64,000 nucleotides of DNA from Annulohypoxylon bovei var. microspora (taxonomy: Eukaryota > Ascomycota > Sordariomycetes > Xylariales > Hypoxylaceae). The notes beneath the pieces are model-generated. The model was not told the DNA's origin. It saw only the letters and a program-made list of their open reading frames with translations, and searched no databases. Of this stretch, positions 22,219 through 34,605 are shown in pieces (positions within the stretch are counted from its first letter, which is position 1; every line of letters begins with the position of its first letter). The position numbers were made by a program, and so were the translations under genes. The stretch is taken from NCBI GenBank assembly GCA_022836615.1, contig MU405210.1:124001-188000 (forward strand). Direction: 5' to 3'.

Positions 22219-22942
22219 ATGTTCGCACGTCCGAGACCTAAAAAGGGCCTACTCGTTCCACCGCCAAAGAAGCGAAAAGTTCAGTATTCGACCGAAGAGA
22301 TCAAATTCGACAGCGACGCCCGTTCTGATTATCTAACTGGATTTCACAAACGTAAATTGCAAAGAATTAAGAATGCGCAAGAGCAAGCCGCAGAACAGGC
22401 AAGGCAGGAGAAGATCGAGTTGAGAAAGCAGGCATGTCTTATCTACTTGGTATAGGGATATTCGAGAATCGGCTTACTAACATAGGTCAATTTTATAGGT
22501 TCGTGATGATCGAAAAAGAGAAGTCGAAGAGCACGTCCAAAACGTCAACGCAATTCTGAAGGAGGCGCAAGAAGCTGGTTATGTAGGCGGGGAAGAAGCA
22601 TCGGAAGACGACGTACAAGAATGGGGAGGGTTTCAGGATACTCCTGCACTGGAGCCTATTAACCACGAGGAAGAATACATCGACGAAGAACGGTACACTA
22701 CGGTGACAATAGAGTCTGTTAACGTGTCTAAAGATGGATTGTCAAGCGCTAGGCCGGAAGACTCGAGCGAAGACGATGAAGAGGCAGCGAAGGGAGATTC
22801 CCAACATCCTCCAGGGAGTCAAGAGAAAACCAGACCACCCAAAAAGAGGAAACACAAGTTTAGGTACGAGACAAAGTCGGAAAGGCAACTCGGCCGGAGG
22901 AAAGAAAAGGCCTCCCAAAGCAGAAAGAAACCACGTAGTTGA
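22219..22942 (+). CDS. RRP17: Rrp17/Nol12-family ribosome biogenesis protein
   Basis: Rrp17 (human NOL12) is a nucleolar RNA-binding protein that acts as a 5'-3' exonuclease in 60S pre-rRNA processing. The N-terminal half carries the family core: EIKFDSDARSDYLTGFHKRK followed by LQRIKNAQEQAAEQARQEK, then VRDDRKREVEEHVQNVNAIL. The C-terminus is acidic then Lys/Arg-rich (KKRKHKFRYETKSERQLGRR), as expected for a nucleolar protein. The preferred model uses exons 22219-22431 and 22499-22942 (218 residues) with a GC-AG intron, because this joins RKQ directly to VRDDRK as in homologues. An alternative GT donor at 22450 would keep the frame and insert six residues (ACLIYL). The gene is followed by tropomyosin in convergent orientation. 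Confidence 0.85.
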
Positions 22943-23217
22943 TTACTGCATTGTCTAGCCGTCTCATAGGCTTTGCTGTTGCAAATACCACATATAAGTC
23001 CACCACACAATAAACATGCCCTAAACACTTGACTTCTCCTCAATAGCCACCGCAGAATTCCCGTCCCTCTCGAGGTCGAAGGTCGAATCAGTCGTCAACT
23101 ATGTCTCCCCGTGTAAGTTGACACGGTACCATGTCGGTAAAAAGAAATCCAAAGCTTCCTCCAAGGCACAGCCTTTAAGTGTCTTGCGACAGCGGTCTCG
23201 TCGAACGTAATAAGGAA

Positions 23218-23952
23218 TTAGATGTTGCCGATCTCGTTCTGGAGGTCCTCCAATTCCTTCTGGAGTTGCTGGTGCTTCTTGGCCATCTCCTCGTACTTGC
23301 CCTCCCACTGGTCCCGCTCGTTCTCCAAAGCCTGTACCTTGCGCTCGAAGTGCCCGGCTTTCACGTCAGTCTGGCGAAGCCTGCAGGTTATTGTCAGTCA
23401 TGCATGTTTCTCCTATGTCTTTTAGCTGTAGCATTATGTGGAGACTTACTTCTCATTTGTCTCACGAAGAGTCTTGTCTGCTTCCTCGGCTTCTTCCTCG
23501 AGGAGCTGGAGTCTACGTTGGAGGGTTTCGTTGTGCGTACCGTGTTGCAGGCCCTCATCCGCAGCCTTCTTCAAATCCTTGATGGTAGTGTCCATCTTCT
23601 CGTTCTCAGATTCCAGAAGGCCGTTCTTGTGGGTCAGAGAGGTGATCTCTTGCTCCTTGGCGAGGTTTTCCTGCTCAAGAGCTTTGACCTTAGTCTGCAA
23701 CTCTTCGGCTTTGGAAGATGACTCGTCAGCCTCTAGACGGAGCTGGTTCATTTTCTAGAAGTAAACTCGATGTCAATATCATTGTAAATGACTAAATAGA
23801 TATCATATACATATAAATAGATATTATTCAACGCTATGCTGGTAAACTGTAGAGGTTTTACTCTAAGCTCTTTAACAGCGCGTTATACCGATGGTGGGGT
23901 AAAGGGGAAACTTGAGATGTTATCGACTTACCTCTCTGATGCGGTCCGCCAT
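23218..23952 (-). CDS. TPM1: Tropomyosin
   Basis: Coiled-coil protein that binds along actin filaments and stabilises actin cables for polar growth and cytokinesis. Exons 23952-23932, 23754-23450 and 23380-23218 give 162 residues, close to yeast Tpm2 and S. pombe Cdc8. The first exon encodes only MADRIRE, then KMNQLRLEADESSSKAEELQ and continuous heptads rich in Leu, Glu and Lys, ending ELEDLQNEIGNI. The first intron (23755-23931, 177 nt) is much longer than most introns here; long 5' introns are usual for fungal cytoskeletal genes. No catalytic domain is expected. Confidence 0.94.
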
Positions 23953-24866
23953 CTTGAATGAGTGGTTAGGATGTGAACTAAGGGAAGGAAGATGAGTAGG
24001 TTGATCAAATGCAGATGAAGCAGATGATGATTACTTATTTAGTTAGGCAACGAATGCAAACTGGCGGTTTGGAGAGGATAAAGGGAAAAGGGAAACTTCG
24101 TTGAATGATTTAATCGAACTAACTGGATGGATAGGCGTGGAATTTCATATGCCCAAGGTCAGCGTGGGTTGGTACCAGATTGCCCCGCCTTCCCTCACTG
24201 CCCTGGAAAGTGAAAACTGACCGATAGGGGATAGGGGGAAAGAGTGACCCGTCTCATGATTTGTTTTGGACCGCACAGTGCACTCGGCTTGTATCAAGTG
24301 GGGTCTGACATTAGAATTGTGGTGAGCCATGTACAGTTTGAGCTAGTGATTATGCATACTGTACTTTGTACATAACTAAAGTATCTAGGTACCATCTCTA
24401 AAATGAGAACTGAGTTGCTTTGGCAACTACCATCGCATCCAAACAGGGTTAGAACAACATTCTAGCAATCATTCTGGAGGGAAATTGGTGCTAGAAACTC
24501 AATTACAAATAACCTTGAAAGTTAAACTTTTGGTTCGGGGGATACATAATTATCGTCAAATTTATTAATTATCCTCCAATAATTGTCCGCACCGCCTTTG
24601 CACTATCGTATGCATTTTGCTTGGTGTTGCTTTGCTTTACGATCTTTTTTCTCTCACTTCAATAAAAAGTCCGTGCTGAAGGAGAGACGGGTCTCCTTAG
24701 CAACTTAGATGTAAACATATTCTCAATTACGACATTTACGACATTGCAACGAATTTCCCCTGATTACAACCCATCAATAGTCCATTCAGTTTTGCCGGTC
24801 CAGTCTGGCGAATGTTTCTCAATATTTGCTTGCGTCTGCCTTCTTTTATAGAACATCTCGCCCACC
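23953..24866. other. Tropomyosin / securin-like divergent intergenic region
   Basis: About 0.9 kb with the promoters of both flanking genes. No repeat or gene recognised. Confidence 0.5.
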
Positions 24867-26289
24867 ATGTTAGCCATTCGAGATCAGGAAAACTTAGTCT
24901 TCAATCGTCGAAATAGTGCCGCCCACAGTAAACAGCAGAACCAAGCTAAGCGTCAACAGACTCCAGGAGCAAGATTTGCCAAGACGCCACTCAAGGTTCC
25001 CCTGAACGATGAGAATGACACTCACGTTGTCGGTGGTGCTAAGAGCGTCCTTGGGGGTAGAACAGGTGGCAATGAGAATACGCTTAGGTCTAAGGGGAAG
25101 GGGTTGAGCAAAACTAACGTTGCTACACCTTCAGGTACGTTATATGAATATATTCAAAACTTGTGCTATAGGTAAATGAGACTAACTGCCCGTGGTAGAT
25201 ATACGTAACAGAGCAATCTTGGGTGACAAGACCACCAATGCAAAAGCAAAGGGCCAGCAAGCCATAAACGTTAAGAGCGCAGTACGTGAGATCGAAAAGT
25301 CCCAGACCAATGCGCCGACAACTATTCGACCCAAGAAGAAGCAGCTGGATTTGCAGAAGTTGATAGTCCATGCCGAGGAGGTAGACCCGTTCTTCAAGGA
25401 GGAAGTCGAGTTTAACCCTCCCCGTCCGAAATCAAAGGGCAGCCCCTACAAATCGAAGCTCTTCCCCGATGGTGCGCTCGATCTTAACGTACTGAACCGG
25501 GAGAACTTGTTCAGCGGCTATTATGACTATTACTTCAAGCCCGTCGATGACAATGGCATCCTTCTGGAAGAGAAAAAGTTGGTCGAGAGGAACAAGGAAA
25601 TTTTCGAGGAATCCGACAGGCGACTCCTAGAAGACGTGGATGACTTGAAGTTTTGCATCCGAAACGAACTCCCCAATATTCCGACGAAGTCCCTTTTTGA
25701 GGACGATAGTGTAGACGACGATGCTAAGGGCCCGAATGGCGATGGCTTGCTGCCGACTATCGTGTCGGAGAATATTACTGGAGCTCTATCCATGGAAGAC
25801 AAAACTAAGTCGCTGCAGCGGAAGGTATCCAAGCCTGCGGAAGTTAGCAAAGTCCCGAAGAAGGCCACATCTATCCCAATGCCCACCTTCAAGTCTATGG
25901 CCAGCTTTAGGAGACCGGCTAGTGCGCAGGCCCAGACAGTTCCTAGAAAGACATCGCTGGAGATTGAAGCCAATTCAAGAACGACAGTTGGCTATAACAA
26001 GGGACGTCGGGTGGCAGATTTGCTTCAACGAGGAATCACATCATCTAACAAGCCGCCTCGTCCGTTTAATCGTGCTGATTCAACACTTTCAAACGACTCT
26101 GACAGGACTATCACTCCCACACAACATGCTCCCAGACGAGATTCTATCGAACACCAAGCATGGAAGGACAGAGTTACAATGATCTCTGTCTTCAACTCGG
26201 AGGATGATGATAGCGATGATGATTGCGAGGTCGGCAAGGACCTGGCCGTGGTTGAAGATCCATCATTCGAGTTCCGTCTCACAGATTAA
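24867..26289 (+). CDS. Disordered D-box protein, candidate securin (Pds1/Cut2-like)
   Basis: Two exons (24867-25134 and 25199-26289) give 452 residues with no globular enzyme fold visible. The N-terminus is basic and disordered, with FAKTPLKVPLNDEN. Residues 94-103 read RAILGDKTTN, a perfect destruction box (RxxLxxxxN) of the kind recognised by the APC/C, and an SVLGG block precedes it; S. pombe securin Cut2 also carries RAPLG- and RTVLGG-type boxes near its N-terminus. There is no strict KEN box (QEN at 7-9, GNEN further on). The middle has acidic segments and FSGYYDYYFKPVD, the later part is Ser/Lys-rich, and the C-terminus is very acidic (EDDDSDDD). Securins are poorly conserved in sequence, so this architecture supports but does not prove the assignment. 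The intron is needed to form the D-box reading frame. Confidence 0.8.
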
Positions 26290-28050
26290 AAATTTACTCC
26301 GGGTCAAGTGTCTACGAGTCTATTGGCGTTGTCGGTCGACTTAGTAATGCAGGAAATTCATGGGTGGCGTTAGGCTCTGAGGATTATTAAAGTTGGTACC
26401 TATCTGTCAATCTGCAGCAGAGTCTCTTACAGCTGGTTTGATAGGCCAGCAACTACCCAGGTATTTTTACGAAATATCTAGATGATAATGGTATATCTGT
26501 GTCAGCCAACTTGACAAAAGACGCAATGCAAGTTAATTTCTTAAAATAGGCGTATTGTGACTGCAATTCAAGCCACCCTAATAAGTTTCACCCTGTAGAA
26601 AAGTGTATATGGATCCCTCGTAGGTACTCAGAACAAAAACAACATCTCTACCTGCCTGCCTGCTTACCTAGAGAAAGCAGGCCTCCAAATGGAAATCTTA
26701 GGCTTTCGGCGCTCCCGCCTGGAGGCCTAGCAAGTAGCTGAGCCACACGTCAGTTTTTAACAATTGTGAGTAGTATTTTTACTATCGGTCTGATTGACGT
26801 GGAAAGATAAATAATTAGTACCTACGTAAGTAAGAAAACACAACTCTTTTCATTACAAGTGTCTCGAACAACCATTTCAAATCTAAGACTCGCATTTGGA
26901 GTCTACTTTGTACCTAATGCAACCTAGGGTTCTGGCGAGACTAATTATACTTATACGGTTTTATTTATTTAGGATATTCAGATTATAAACATCGTGGAAT
27001 AGAGTATCTTGGTAAAATCATTGAGAAAATTTGATACCTACGTAGTATGTCAAGTTGCTTAGTATAATCGGACTACAACGCAAGACATTTTCAAATATCT
27101 CTTCGCTCATTTGGTAGTAACTTTCTACTTGGGTGACCCTTAAACGCGAAAAAAAAGAAGAAGAAGAAGAAAAAAAGGCATGATACAATGATACAACAAC
27201 ACAATAACATCAGAAGCAGGTGCCTGACTAGGTAAAAAGGAGTTGCATCAAGTTCTAGAACAGACCGGTTAAGCCGATTCGATTCGCTATCAGTTCACCG
27301 TTATTGAAACATTCTAGCGGGAAACAACGAATAGAGAAAGCGGTGACGTTGTAATGCATATCCTATCCCCTATGTAGGAAAGGTAGTGGGAGGTATATGG
27401 TCTATTTTGGCTTGTGATATGTATCGTGCAGCTGCCACTGTGCTGCGAACCTTCCCTCTACCAATAGTTAAAATACACTTGGGAAGGATCATCGTCCAGA
27501 TGTCGGTAGTGACACAATACGCCACAAATAAAGATAAAAACAAAAAAAAGAATTGTGGCACAGGTGTGGCTAATGTTCAAAATCTCCCCGGACTTACATA
27601 GCCATCCCTGAAATCAGAATCTGGCTTTGCTAATCAACCGTCAATTTCAACTTTTCGACATCAGCCTCTTCATTCTCCATCTCCCGCCCACTTTCTTTGA
27701 CCCAAGACATAGGCCCGACCTCGCGAGCGCAAATTTCACGGGCACACGTTTTGCATTTGTTCGCGACCATATCGCCACAATTTTTAGCACTCCGGACCCC
27801 TTCTTCAGACCTCTGCACCGTCAACATAATTGCCTGGCTCTTTTCAAAAAGTCCCACACGTCAGATCTCCGATCCTGTCGCGTGGACGCAGGAGTTTCGC
27901 GTATCCTCCTACTACCACACCCACTCCCCGACTACAATCATCAATCGCGTACATCCTTATGACTACATGAATGCTGTTGTTGACTCTTCCCGATTTGAGA
28001 TATGATGGTCGGTGGATAAGTCGAGGCCGCCAACTTCGACCCTAATAATC
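26290..28050. other. Intergenic region upstream of SET1
   Basis: About 1.8 kb. It contains an AAG-rich purine run at 27148-27178 and a 9-bp inverted repeat (AGGCCTCCA near 26689 against TGGAGGCCT near 26724). The last 400 bp are pyrimidine-rich, as expected of a promoter and leader. Open frames around 27630-28005 show no family features. No gene called. Confidence 0.55.
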
Positions 28051-31000
28051 ATGGCTCCTAGCGCTGGTTATAAGGAGTTCTTTCCTAACGCCCCTCGCGC
28101 CGCCCGAGACAAGGCTAATGAACGGGAACGCGAGAAGTCCTCGAGAGCTTCAGAAGTTACCGATATTGATGCTAAGACAGCAACACCTGCTCATCGCGAT
28201 GGCGCCAAGTACGATTCGTCGTTGTCTGATGCCGCACATCCCCCGACAGATGATACCGAGTCATTGCCAGGAGATACCCTCAATGGAGTTGGTTCCGCAA
28301 GCTCTCACGCGAGTACTACCTCCTCTGTCTTCACTACTTTCAATTCATCCGCTGCAATGAATGCCTCATCACGCGCTTCCAACAGCAACCTCACACCTCT
28401 TACTACAATGGGCTCGCCCACAAATTCTTCACGTATACAACCCGCAAAGCAGCGCTCCTCCGCTATTCATAATACTACAAGCAAACCTGATAGTACGAAT
28501 TCTGCAGCGATCACGGGACCGTTGTCTAATGTTCCTGGTGTCGTTAAGCGCCTTCCGGCTCGAGACCCAAACCTCGCTATAAAGGGAACCAAGTGTACAC
28601 ACGACCCTTTAACCGACAAGAGCTTGTCCTCGAGCGATAGAAAAACAATGAAACCCAAGTACAAGAACATCGGGCTGGTACGTATACAACATACAATATT
28701 ATATCTATGGAGAGGGGGAGCGTCATCTGACTTGTATGAAATTTAAGGCTAATTCATTGAATAGGAAGATGACGCTCCCCCTCCAGATCCTCGCCTGTCT
28801 AAAGGCAGCTGGCTCGACTACATAAATGTCGACTTCCATCTGCCCAAGGCAAGATTACGCCAGACTCCTTACAACCTCAAACCATACCTTTATGATCCTA
28901 TTACTTCTATCGGCCCTGGGCCACCAACTCAGATTGTGGTCAGCGGGTTTAACCCGTTAATTGCCTTCTCTAAGGTCGCGAATTTATTCACGTCTTTTGG
29001 TGATATTGCTGAAAGCAGTAACAAGATGCATCCTCATACCGGAAGTTACTTAGGATTTGCGACCTTTCGATACCGGGACTCAAAACAGCTACGACAACCT
29101 CCTGTCTCAGCTATTAATGCCGCGAGAAGGGCTGTCCGGTCTATGAATGGAAAGAAAGTCGAGGCGAACCGTATTAAAGTAGAGTTTGACCGAGATGGCA
29201 AGAAAAGTAGACAAATGCTCGAGACTATTCTCAAGAGAGATAACGAGGAGGCTTCGCGTTCAACCGCTACGCCACCAGTTCCCACGGGCCCCAGGTTGAA
29301 ACCTACCGAAATCGTCAACCGACCGCCTCCTACCGCCCCGAGGGGTCCTGCTGCTGAGCGTTCGCGACCTGCGATAGCCGCGGAACCCACCTGGCCACTT
29401 CCGACTAAGCCCAAGGCGTTCTCTATGCTAATCGATTCTCAACTTGTCTCGGCTACTCTCAAAGGCGAACCGTACATCTTCGTCCCCGATACGAGTGTTC
29501 CAGTTATGATCACAACGGTACCCCATATGAAGAAGCGTCTAAAGTCATTCCAATTCGACGATATACGAGCCGATCGTACTGGCTACTATATCATATTCCC
29601 CAATACTTCGCTCGGTCGCGATGAAGCCTATCGGTGCTTCAGGTCAGCAGATGGTAGCGCCTTCTTCACTTATACCATGGCTATGAAGCTTCACGGTGTA
29701 GCTCCCTCGAATTCTTCCCATTCCATTGGCCACTTGCGACCAAATGAGCCAGAAAGAAGACTGGTTACGGATACACGTTATAGAGAAGAACATCAATATC
29801 GGCCACGAGACGAGCGACGTCGCGATGAAGAGGCAGTCTTAGAGGAAGAGAAAAAACAGCGAGCCAAGAATTTTGACCCAGTCACGGAGGCTATTGAGGT
29901 TGTCCGCCGTGAGATGAAGGAACATCTAATTAGACACATTAGGACCAAACTTGCCGTACCTAAGCTATTCACATTCCTAGACCCGGTCAACCACGTAGCT
30001 AAGAGACGCAAATTAAACCTCGAGCAACCTTCTGGGTTATCACGACCTACGATCAGCATCGAAGAGCGCGATGTCACGCCGATTAGCACACCCAACTCGC
30101 GAGCCGATCCAATCGAACGCCGTACAGCCCGCCTCGATGTTGCTGCGTTGCCTCGTATCAGGAAGGTTAAGGGCCAAGGTGCTGCACAGCGGAACTACGG
30201 ATTTACAGATCCGTTCGCACGTAAGCGGTCTTCTGTGGTACATAATGCCTTTCGATCGCTTCACTATCGACTACAGCCTCCGGATAGCGACGATGAAGTG
30301 TCTGAAGACGAGACCGAGAATCGTGATTCTATCGCGCCTGATGTCGAAGAGCCAGAGTCGCGCCCTCGGAGCCGTATGAGTACCGAAGACGACGGATTTG
30401 AAAATGACTTTGCCGACGAAGACTCTATGACTGATGCCAGTTTCCCTGTCAACGATGGCACTATTAAGACAAAGAAGCGGAAGCTCGACCTCCACATCGA
30501 AGCCGCCATCAAGCGACAGAAGAAGTCTGACGAAGAGCTCTTTGGTGTTACTATTGATACACTCGAAAACGAGTTCACTAGCCCGACGGAAGATATCGTG
30601 ATGCCTGACGCCGACCTCGACAAGGGCTCTGAAGCCACTGAACATCCTACTCTGGCCGAGAAGACTACCAAGGGCCGAAAGAAGGCCACCGTTACCAAAC
30701 CGAAGAAGAAGACTAAGAAACAACTTTTCGAGGAACGCGAGGCTATGAAGAAGAAACAGCAAGAAGTATACGTCGAGGAAGCCTTGGGGCAAGCGCAGAA
30801 AGAGGAGACACAAGAGCCTGAAGAATTGTTACCTAAGCCTGTCGTTGAAGAAGTGGTGGACGAGGTAATTCTCAAAGATGAGCGCTTCTCTGATGCAGTA
30901 CTCCCAGCAATGGCTTTGCCGGAGGCGTTCGGCTTATCAGTGCAGTCCATACCCGATCTTGAGCTTCAATTTAAAGACCACCCTGATATCGGTAAGCTCA

Positions 31001-31944
31001 AGAAGAAATTCAAGGCGAGTGATGTGGGCGACCCCAGACTTTGGGTTTGGAGGCATAATCGCGTGCGGGAACTTAATGCAGAGAAGATACCACCTACGGA
31101 GCCAATTACCATCGAGGGCTACTACGTGTCGAATCCCAGTGGATGTGCCCGTACCGAAGGCGTTGAGAAGATTCTCAACTCGGAGAAATCTAAATACCTT
31201 CCCCATCACCTTAAAGTCCAGAAGGCCCGAGAGGAACGACAGCTCCGCGCAGCGAAGAAAGACGGCAAGGATACAGCGGCAGCGGCAGCTGAAGCAGCGA
31301 AACTCGCGGCAGAGAAATTGCTAGCCAAGGGTAACTCACGAGCAAATCGTGTGAACAACCGGCGTTTCGTAGCCGATTTGAACGATCAGAAAAAGACTCT
31401 AGGTCAGGACTCGGAAGTGCTTAGATTCAACCAGCTGAAGAAGCGAAAGAAGCCGGTCAAATTTGCTCGTTCTGCAATTCATAACTGGGGTCTCTACGCG
31501 ATGGAAAATATCAACAAAGACGACATGATCATCGAGTACGTTGGTGAGGAAGTTAGACAATCCATTTCTGAGATTCGGGAGAACCGCTACCTCAAGAGTG
31601 GTATTGGCAGCAGTTATCTCTTCCGTATCGACGACAGTACAGTCATAGATGCGACAAAGAAGGGGGGCATCGCTCGTTTCATCAACCATAGCTGTATGCC
31701 AAACTGTACGGCCAAAATCATCAAGGTGGAAGGTAGCAAGAGGATTGTCATCTATGCCTTGCGAGATATCGCTCAGAGTAAGTCAACATTCAACTCAACC
31801 CCTATTGGTCAATAACATTACTAACAAAAACTTTCTATAGACGAGGAGTTGACCTATGACTACAAATTCGAGCGAGAAATAGGGAGCTTAGATCGCATCC
31901 CTTGCTTGTGCGGAACTGCGGCTTGCAAAGGATTCCTCAACTAA
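28051..31944 (+). CDS. SET1: SET1, histone H3 lysine-4 methyltransferase of COMPASS
   Basis: Set1 is the catalytic subunit of COMPASS and mono-, di- and trimethylates H3K4. Exons 28051-28677, 28765-31777 and 31841-31944 give 1,247 residues. A disordered N-terminus (YKEFFPNAPRAARDKA, GDTLNGVGSASSHAS) is followed by the EDDAPPPDPRL block, an RRM-like domain (about 264-345, IVVSGFNPLIAF to RIKVEFDRDGKKS), a SET-associated domain (about 424-510), a basic/acidic middle, an n-SET region (about 925-1035, DPRLWVWRHNRVREL) and the SET domain (about 1105-1225) with GLYAMENI, RFINHSCMPNC and EELTYDYKFE. The post-SET zinc motif CLCGTAACKGFLN closes the protein and needs the last intron to be removed. All catalytic motifs look intact. 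The ATG at 28051 gives the family N-terminus MAPSAGYKEFFP. Confidence 0.95.
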
Positions 31945-32609
31945 CAAGCGTCTTTCATCTCGAGCTTCCTAAAAAGAAAAATGCCTCTCTTTTACTCATC
32001 TGTCTGGAGTGGGTGGTTTCCTGCATCATGATCCTCTTCATTTCAAGGCGCAGCTCCGGATCAGTCTTGCTATATACGCATGCTAAGGGTTCCTTCAACA
32101 AACGGCCAAAAAAAAGGGGGTGTACACTAGTTGATTTTCTTCCACCCAGACGCGGGCTACGGCGTTTTAGCACGACCTTTCAGTTTTGGGGGGTTAAAAT
32201 GGTACGGTTTGAAAGCATATTGTGTGCGGCGATGATTATAGATGCTAAGGAAATTGGTCACCGTCTATACCCGTGGCGGTGGGGTTTCTTTTAAGAGTGC
32301 TGTTGGGTAAAGGAGACCCTTCAACAAACGAGGCTATCACTGTACATAGAAACCATCCCAGGTGGCCTCAACTCCAGGAACTTGCTGGGGGGATAATAAT
32401 TGCGATTGCCATATTCAACATGAATCATTAAACATGTCTATCATCTAGCAAGCAACAAAGTTTTTTTTTCTGTAACTGTAGCCTGCCTCAATGATCTTTT
32501 TGGTACCTCGAAACGCCGTATAGTATGCCGCGAAGTCTACCCAAACGCCGGAATTTGTGCCCCAAATGCATATACGTCCATGTTCTCATATTCCCTACAT
32601 AGTCTTTGA
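31945..32609. other. Convergent spacer between SET1 and FCF1
   Basis: About 665 bp holding two 3' UTRs. A poly-T run lies at about 32460-32470 and poly-A at 32107-32115. No gene recognised. Confidence 0.55.
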
Positions 32610-33370
32610 TTATTGCGGAGCGCCAGGTAGTCTCTCAATCACGTATTTCCCTCGGGCGACGTTCAAGATAGGGACACCGGGGATCTTGCGTATCCGCCTG
32701 CAGAGATCCTTATCGTTGGTAGCGACGATGTATATACGGTGTTTCCTACATTTAACAGTTAGCTACCGCATCACAAAATCGTATTTCATATAGCAGCCGG
32801 CTCAGAGCTTACATAACGCGATCCACGATACAATCATCGGCATACACGCCCTTGTGATCGCACTGCAGCCGCTCCCAGCGCTCGTCGCGCGCGATCCGCA
32901 AGGCGATCCGGTACTTGGGGCCTAGCTTTTCTAACTCGGCCATGACGCAGCTCGTAATGATGGGCGTGCACTTCGCGTACAGGCAGTCCATCATGCTCTC
33001 GAGCAGCGGCAGCTTGCGCTGCACCGTGTGCGAGAGGAAGTTCGTGTCGACCAGCACGCTGTACGGCGGCACGAGCGCCTCGTTGTGCTGGAAGAAGAGC
33101 TGCGAGGGCAGCTGCGGGACCTCGCGGCGCGCGATCTCGTTGGACGCGGGTTTAGGTGCGGCTTCGGCGACCGCCTTGGCATTCTTCTCTCGGTTTTCCT
33201 TTAGGCGGGCGTCGCGACGCGATATTATGCGCTTCACCTGTTGGTGGGAAGAGTGTTAGCTGGTGATGCTTTACTTGAGTATGTGCTTATCGATAAGACA
33301 ATTTCAAGATGGCTTCTAGAGGAGGGCGACGGACCTGCGCGAACTTGCGCGTCTTCTTTGCGACACCCAT
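32610..33370 (-). CDS. FCF1: FCF1/UTP24, PIN-domain endonuclease of 18S rRNA processing
   Basis: Fcf1 (Utp24) is the nuclease of the small-subunit processome that cuts pre-rRNA at A1 and A2. Exons 33370-33335, 33237-32813 and 32745-32610 give 198 residues. It starts MGVAKKTRKFAQVKRI, a basic N-terminus as in homologues, then EVPQLPSQLFFQHNEAL. The PIN domain shows the acidic site residues in YSVLVDTNFLS (Asp near residue 76), CVMAELEKLG, YADDCIVDRV and ATNDKDL; it ends RRIRKIPGVPILNVARGKYV and IERLPGAPQ. The first intron has an uncommon GTCCGT donor but the CAG-GTG join is conserved. All expected active-site acids are visible. Codon use in exon 2 is strongly GC-biased at third positions compared with neighbouring genes. 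Confidence 0.95.
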
Positions 33371-34605
33371 GGTGGATTCTCGTTCGTATCGGTTCGATGC
33401 GTAGGAGATCCAAGCGGGCGAGAGGAATGGAATCGAGGGGTTATGTCGGGGAAGAATTCGTGTAGGTCAATCGTGTACATCAAAATGTAGGTAATTGGCG
33501 ATCTGCCACTCTAGAAAATCTCGACCGCCCTGGAAGGGATTATCAGATTAGCCGCTCGCAAGGATGTTGCCCGTATCTTGATGCGAACCTGGTCAGTGCG
33601 CTCATTCTTTACCATGGAAAGTATCGAGGTACAATTACCACGTCCCCAATGAATTTGCACCTCGACCTGTCTGTCACGCCAAAGAATGGCTGGTACGCCT
33701 CATGGAATATTGTTTATTATCGAATGATAGCATTAGGGCCACAACGTGGAATCTTGTATTATTTACTATTCAGCTTACACGTAAGGTAAGTTCAATGTTT
33801 ACCACCATAGCCTATCTCAAAAATGCACCAAGACTTCAACGTTCTGGATGGTAGGATGGTAGGTACATATGTACTAATTCAGCCCAGTCTAAGTGACTAG
33901 CGCCTGCGGTGCGCTGTGCTACGAGGTCGTACAGCGTCGCTGCGGCCTGCCAAAAATTGCCGATGGCGTACGAGGTACAAGGTACTATACATCTCATTTG
34001 GCACGATTTGGTATATAGTTCTGCTAGCGTGACCAAGAAAACTATGTACCAGTACTAGCGCGGAGGTAGTCATCAGCGCGAGTCTTTCCTCGTCTCGTCT
34101 TGCTCAATTTGCTTTTTTGCTAGGCAGGAACGCCTGGTTGCTGTTTGCTTATTTTAGCCTCTCCTCCTATTTCTTGTTGGTCCCCTCCGTCCCTCCGCGA
34201 ACTCTCACTAAACAATCCATCAAGTAACAAAAAGGTGGGAGGACAGGAAAGTCTTCAGCCAAAAAGCAATGCAACGATCGTTTTAATCATTATATCATTC
34301 TAGTCCGTCACTAGACATTATTCTTTTTCATATTCTAGCCGATCCGGTCCTTTGCCGTTCCCTGTTCGGGACGCTCATTTTCTCTTTCGTAATTCAGCTG
34401 AGTCCGAGAAATACGAAGGGTCCAGAACATCGTCTCTTTTTTCTCTAAGCCACGGGACAACGGGACAACAGGACAGAGGGTAATTGTCCATCCCACAACA
34501 CCCAAAGATTCATCCAAGAATCTTCATCGCGATTGCGCATCGAATATAACGTCGGAAACCTCATTCGCTTAGTTATTTCCGCCGCATCGCGCGAATTCGC
34601 CCATC
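33371..34605. other. FCF1 / CSI2-like divergent intergenic region
   Basis: About 1.2 kb. The right part (34080-34605) is pyrimidine-rich and leads into the CSI2-like ATG. No gene or mobile element recognised. Confidence 0.5.

Noticed and set aside
27627..28005. Overlapping frames of about 100 codons just upstream of SET1
   Set aside because: Two overlapping phases are equally open, composition fits a leader, and SET1 already has its conserved N-terminus at 28051.
30264..30950. A 228-codon minus-strand open frame inside SET1
   Set aside because: It is antisense to a conserved coding exon and its Ser-rich translation mirrors the acidic/basic codons of SET1; no family resemblance.
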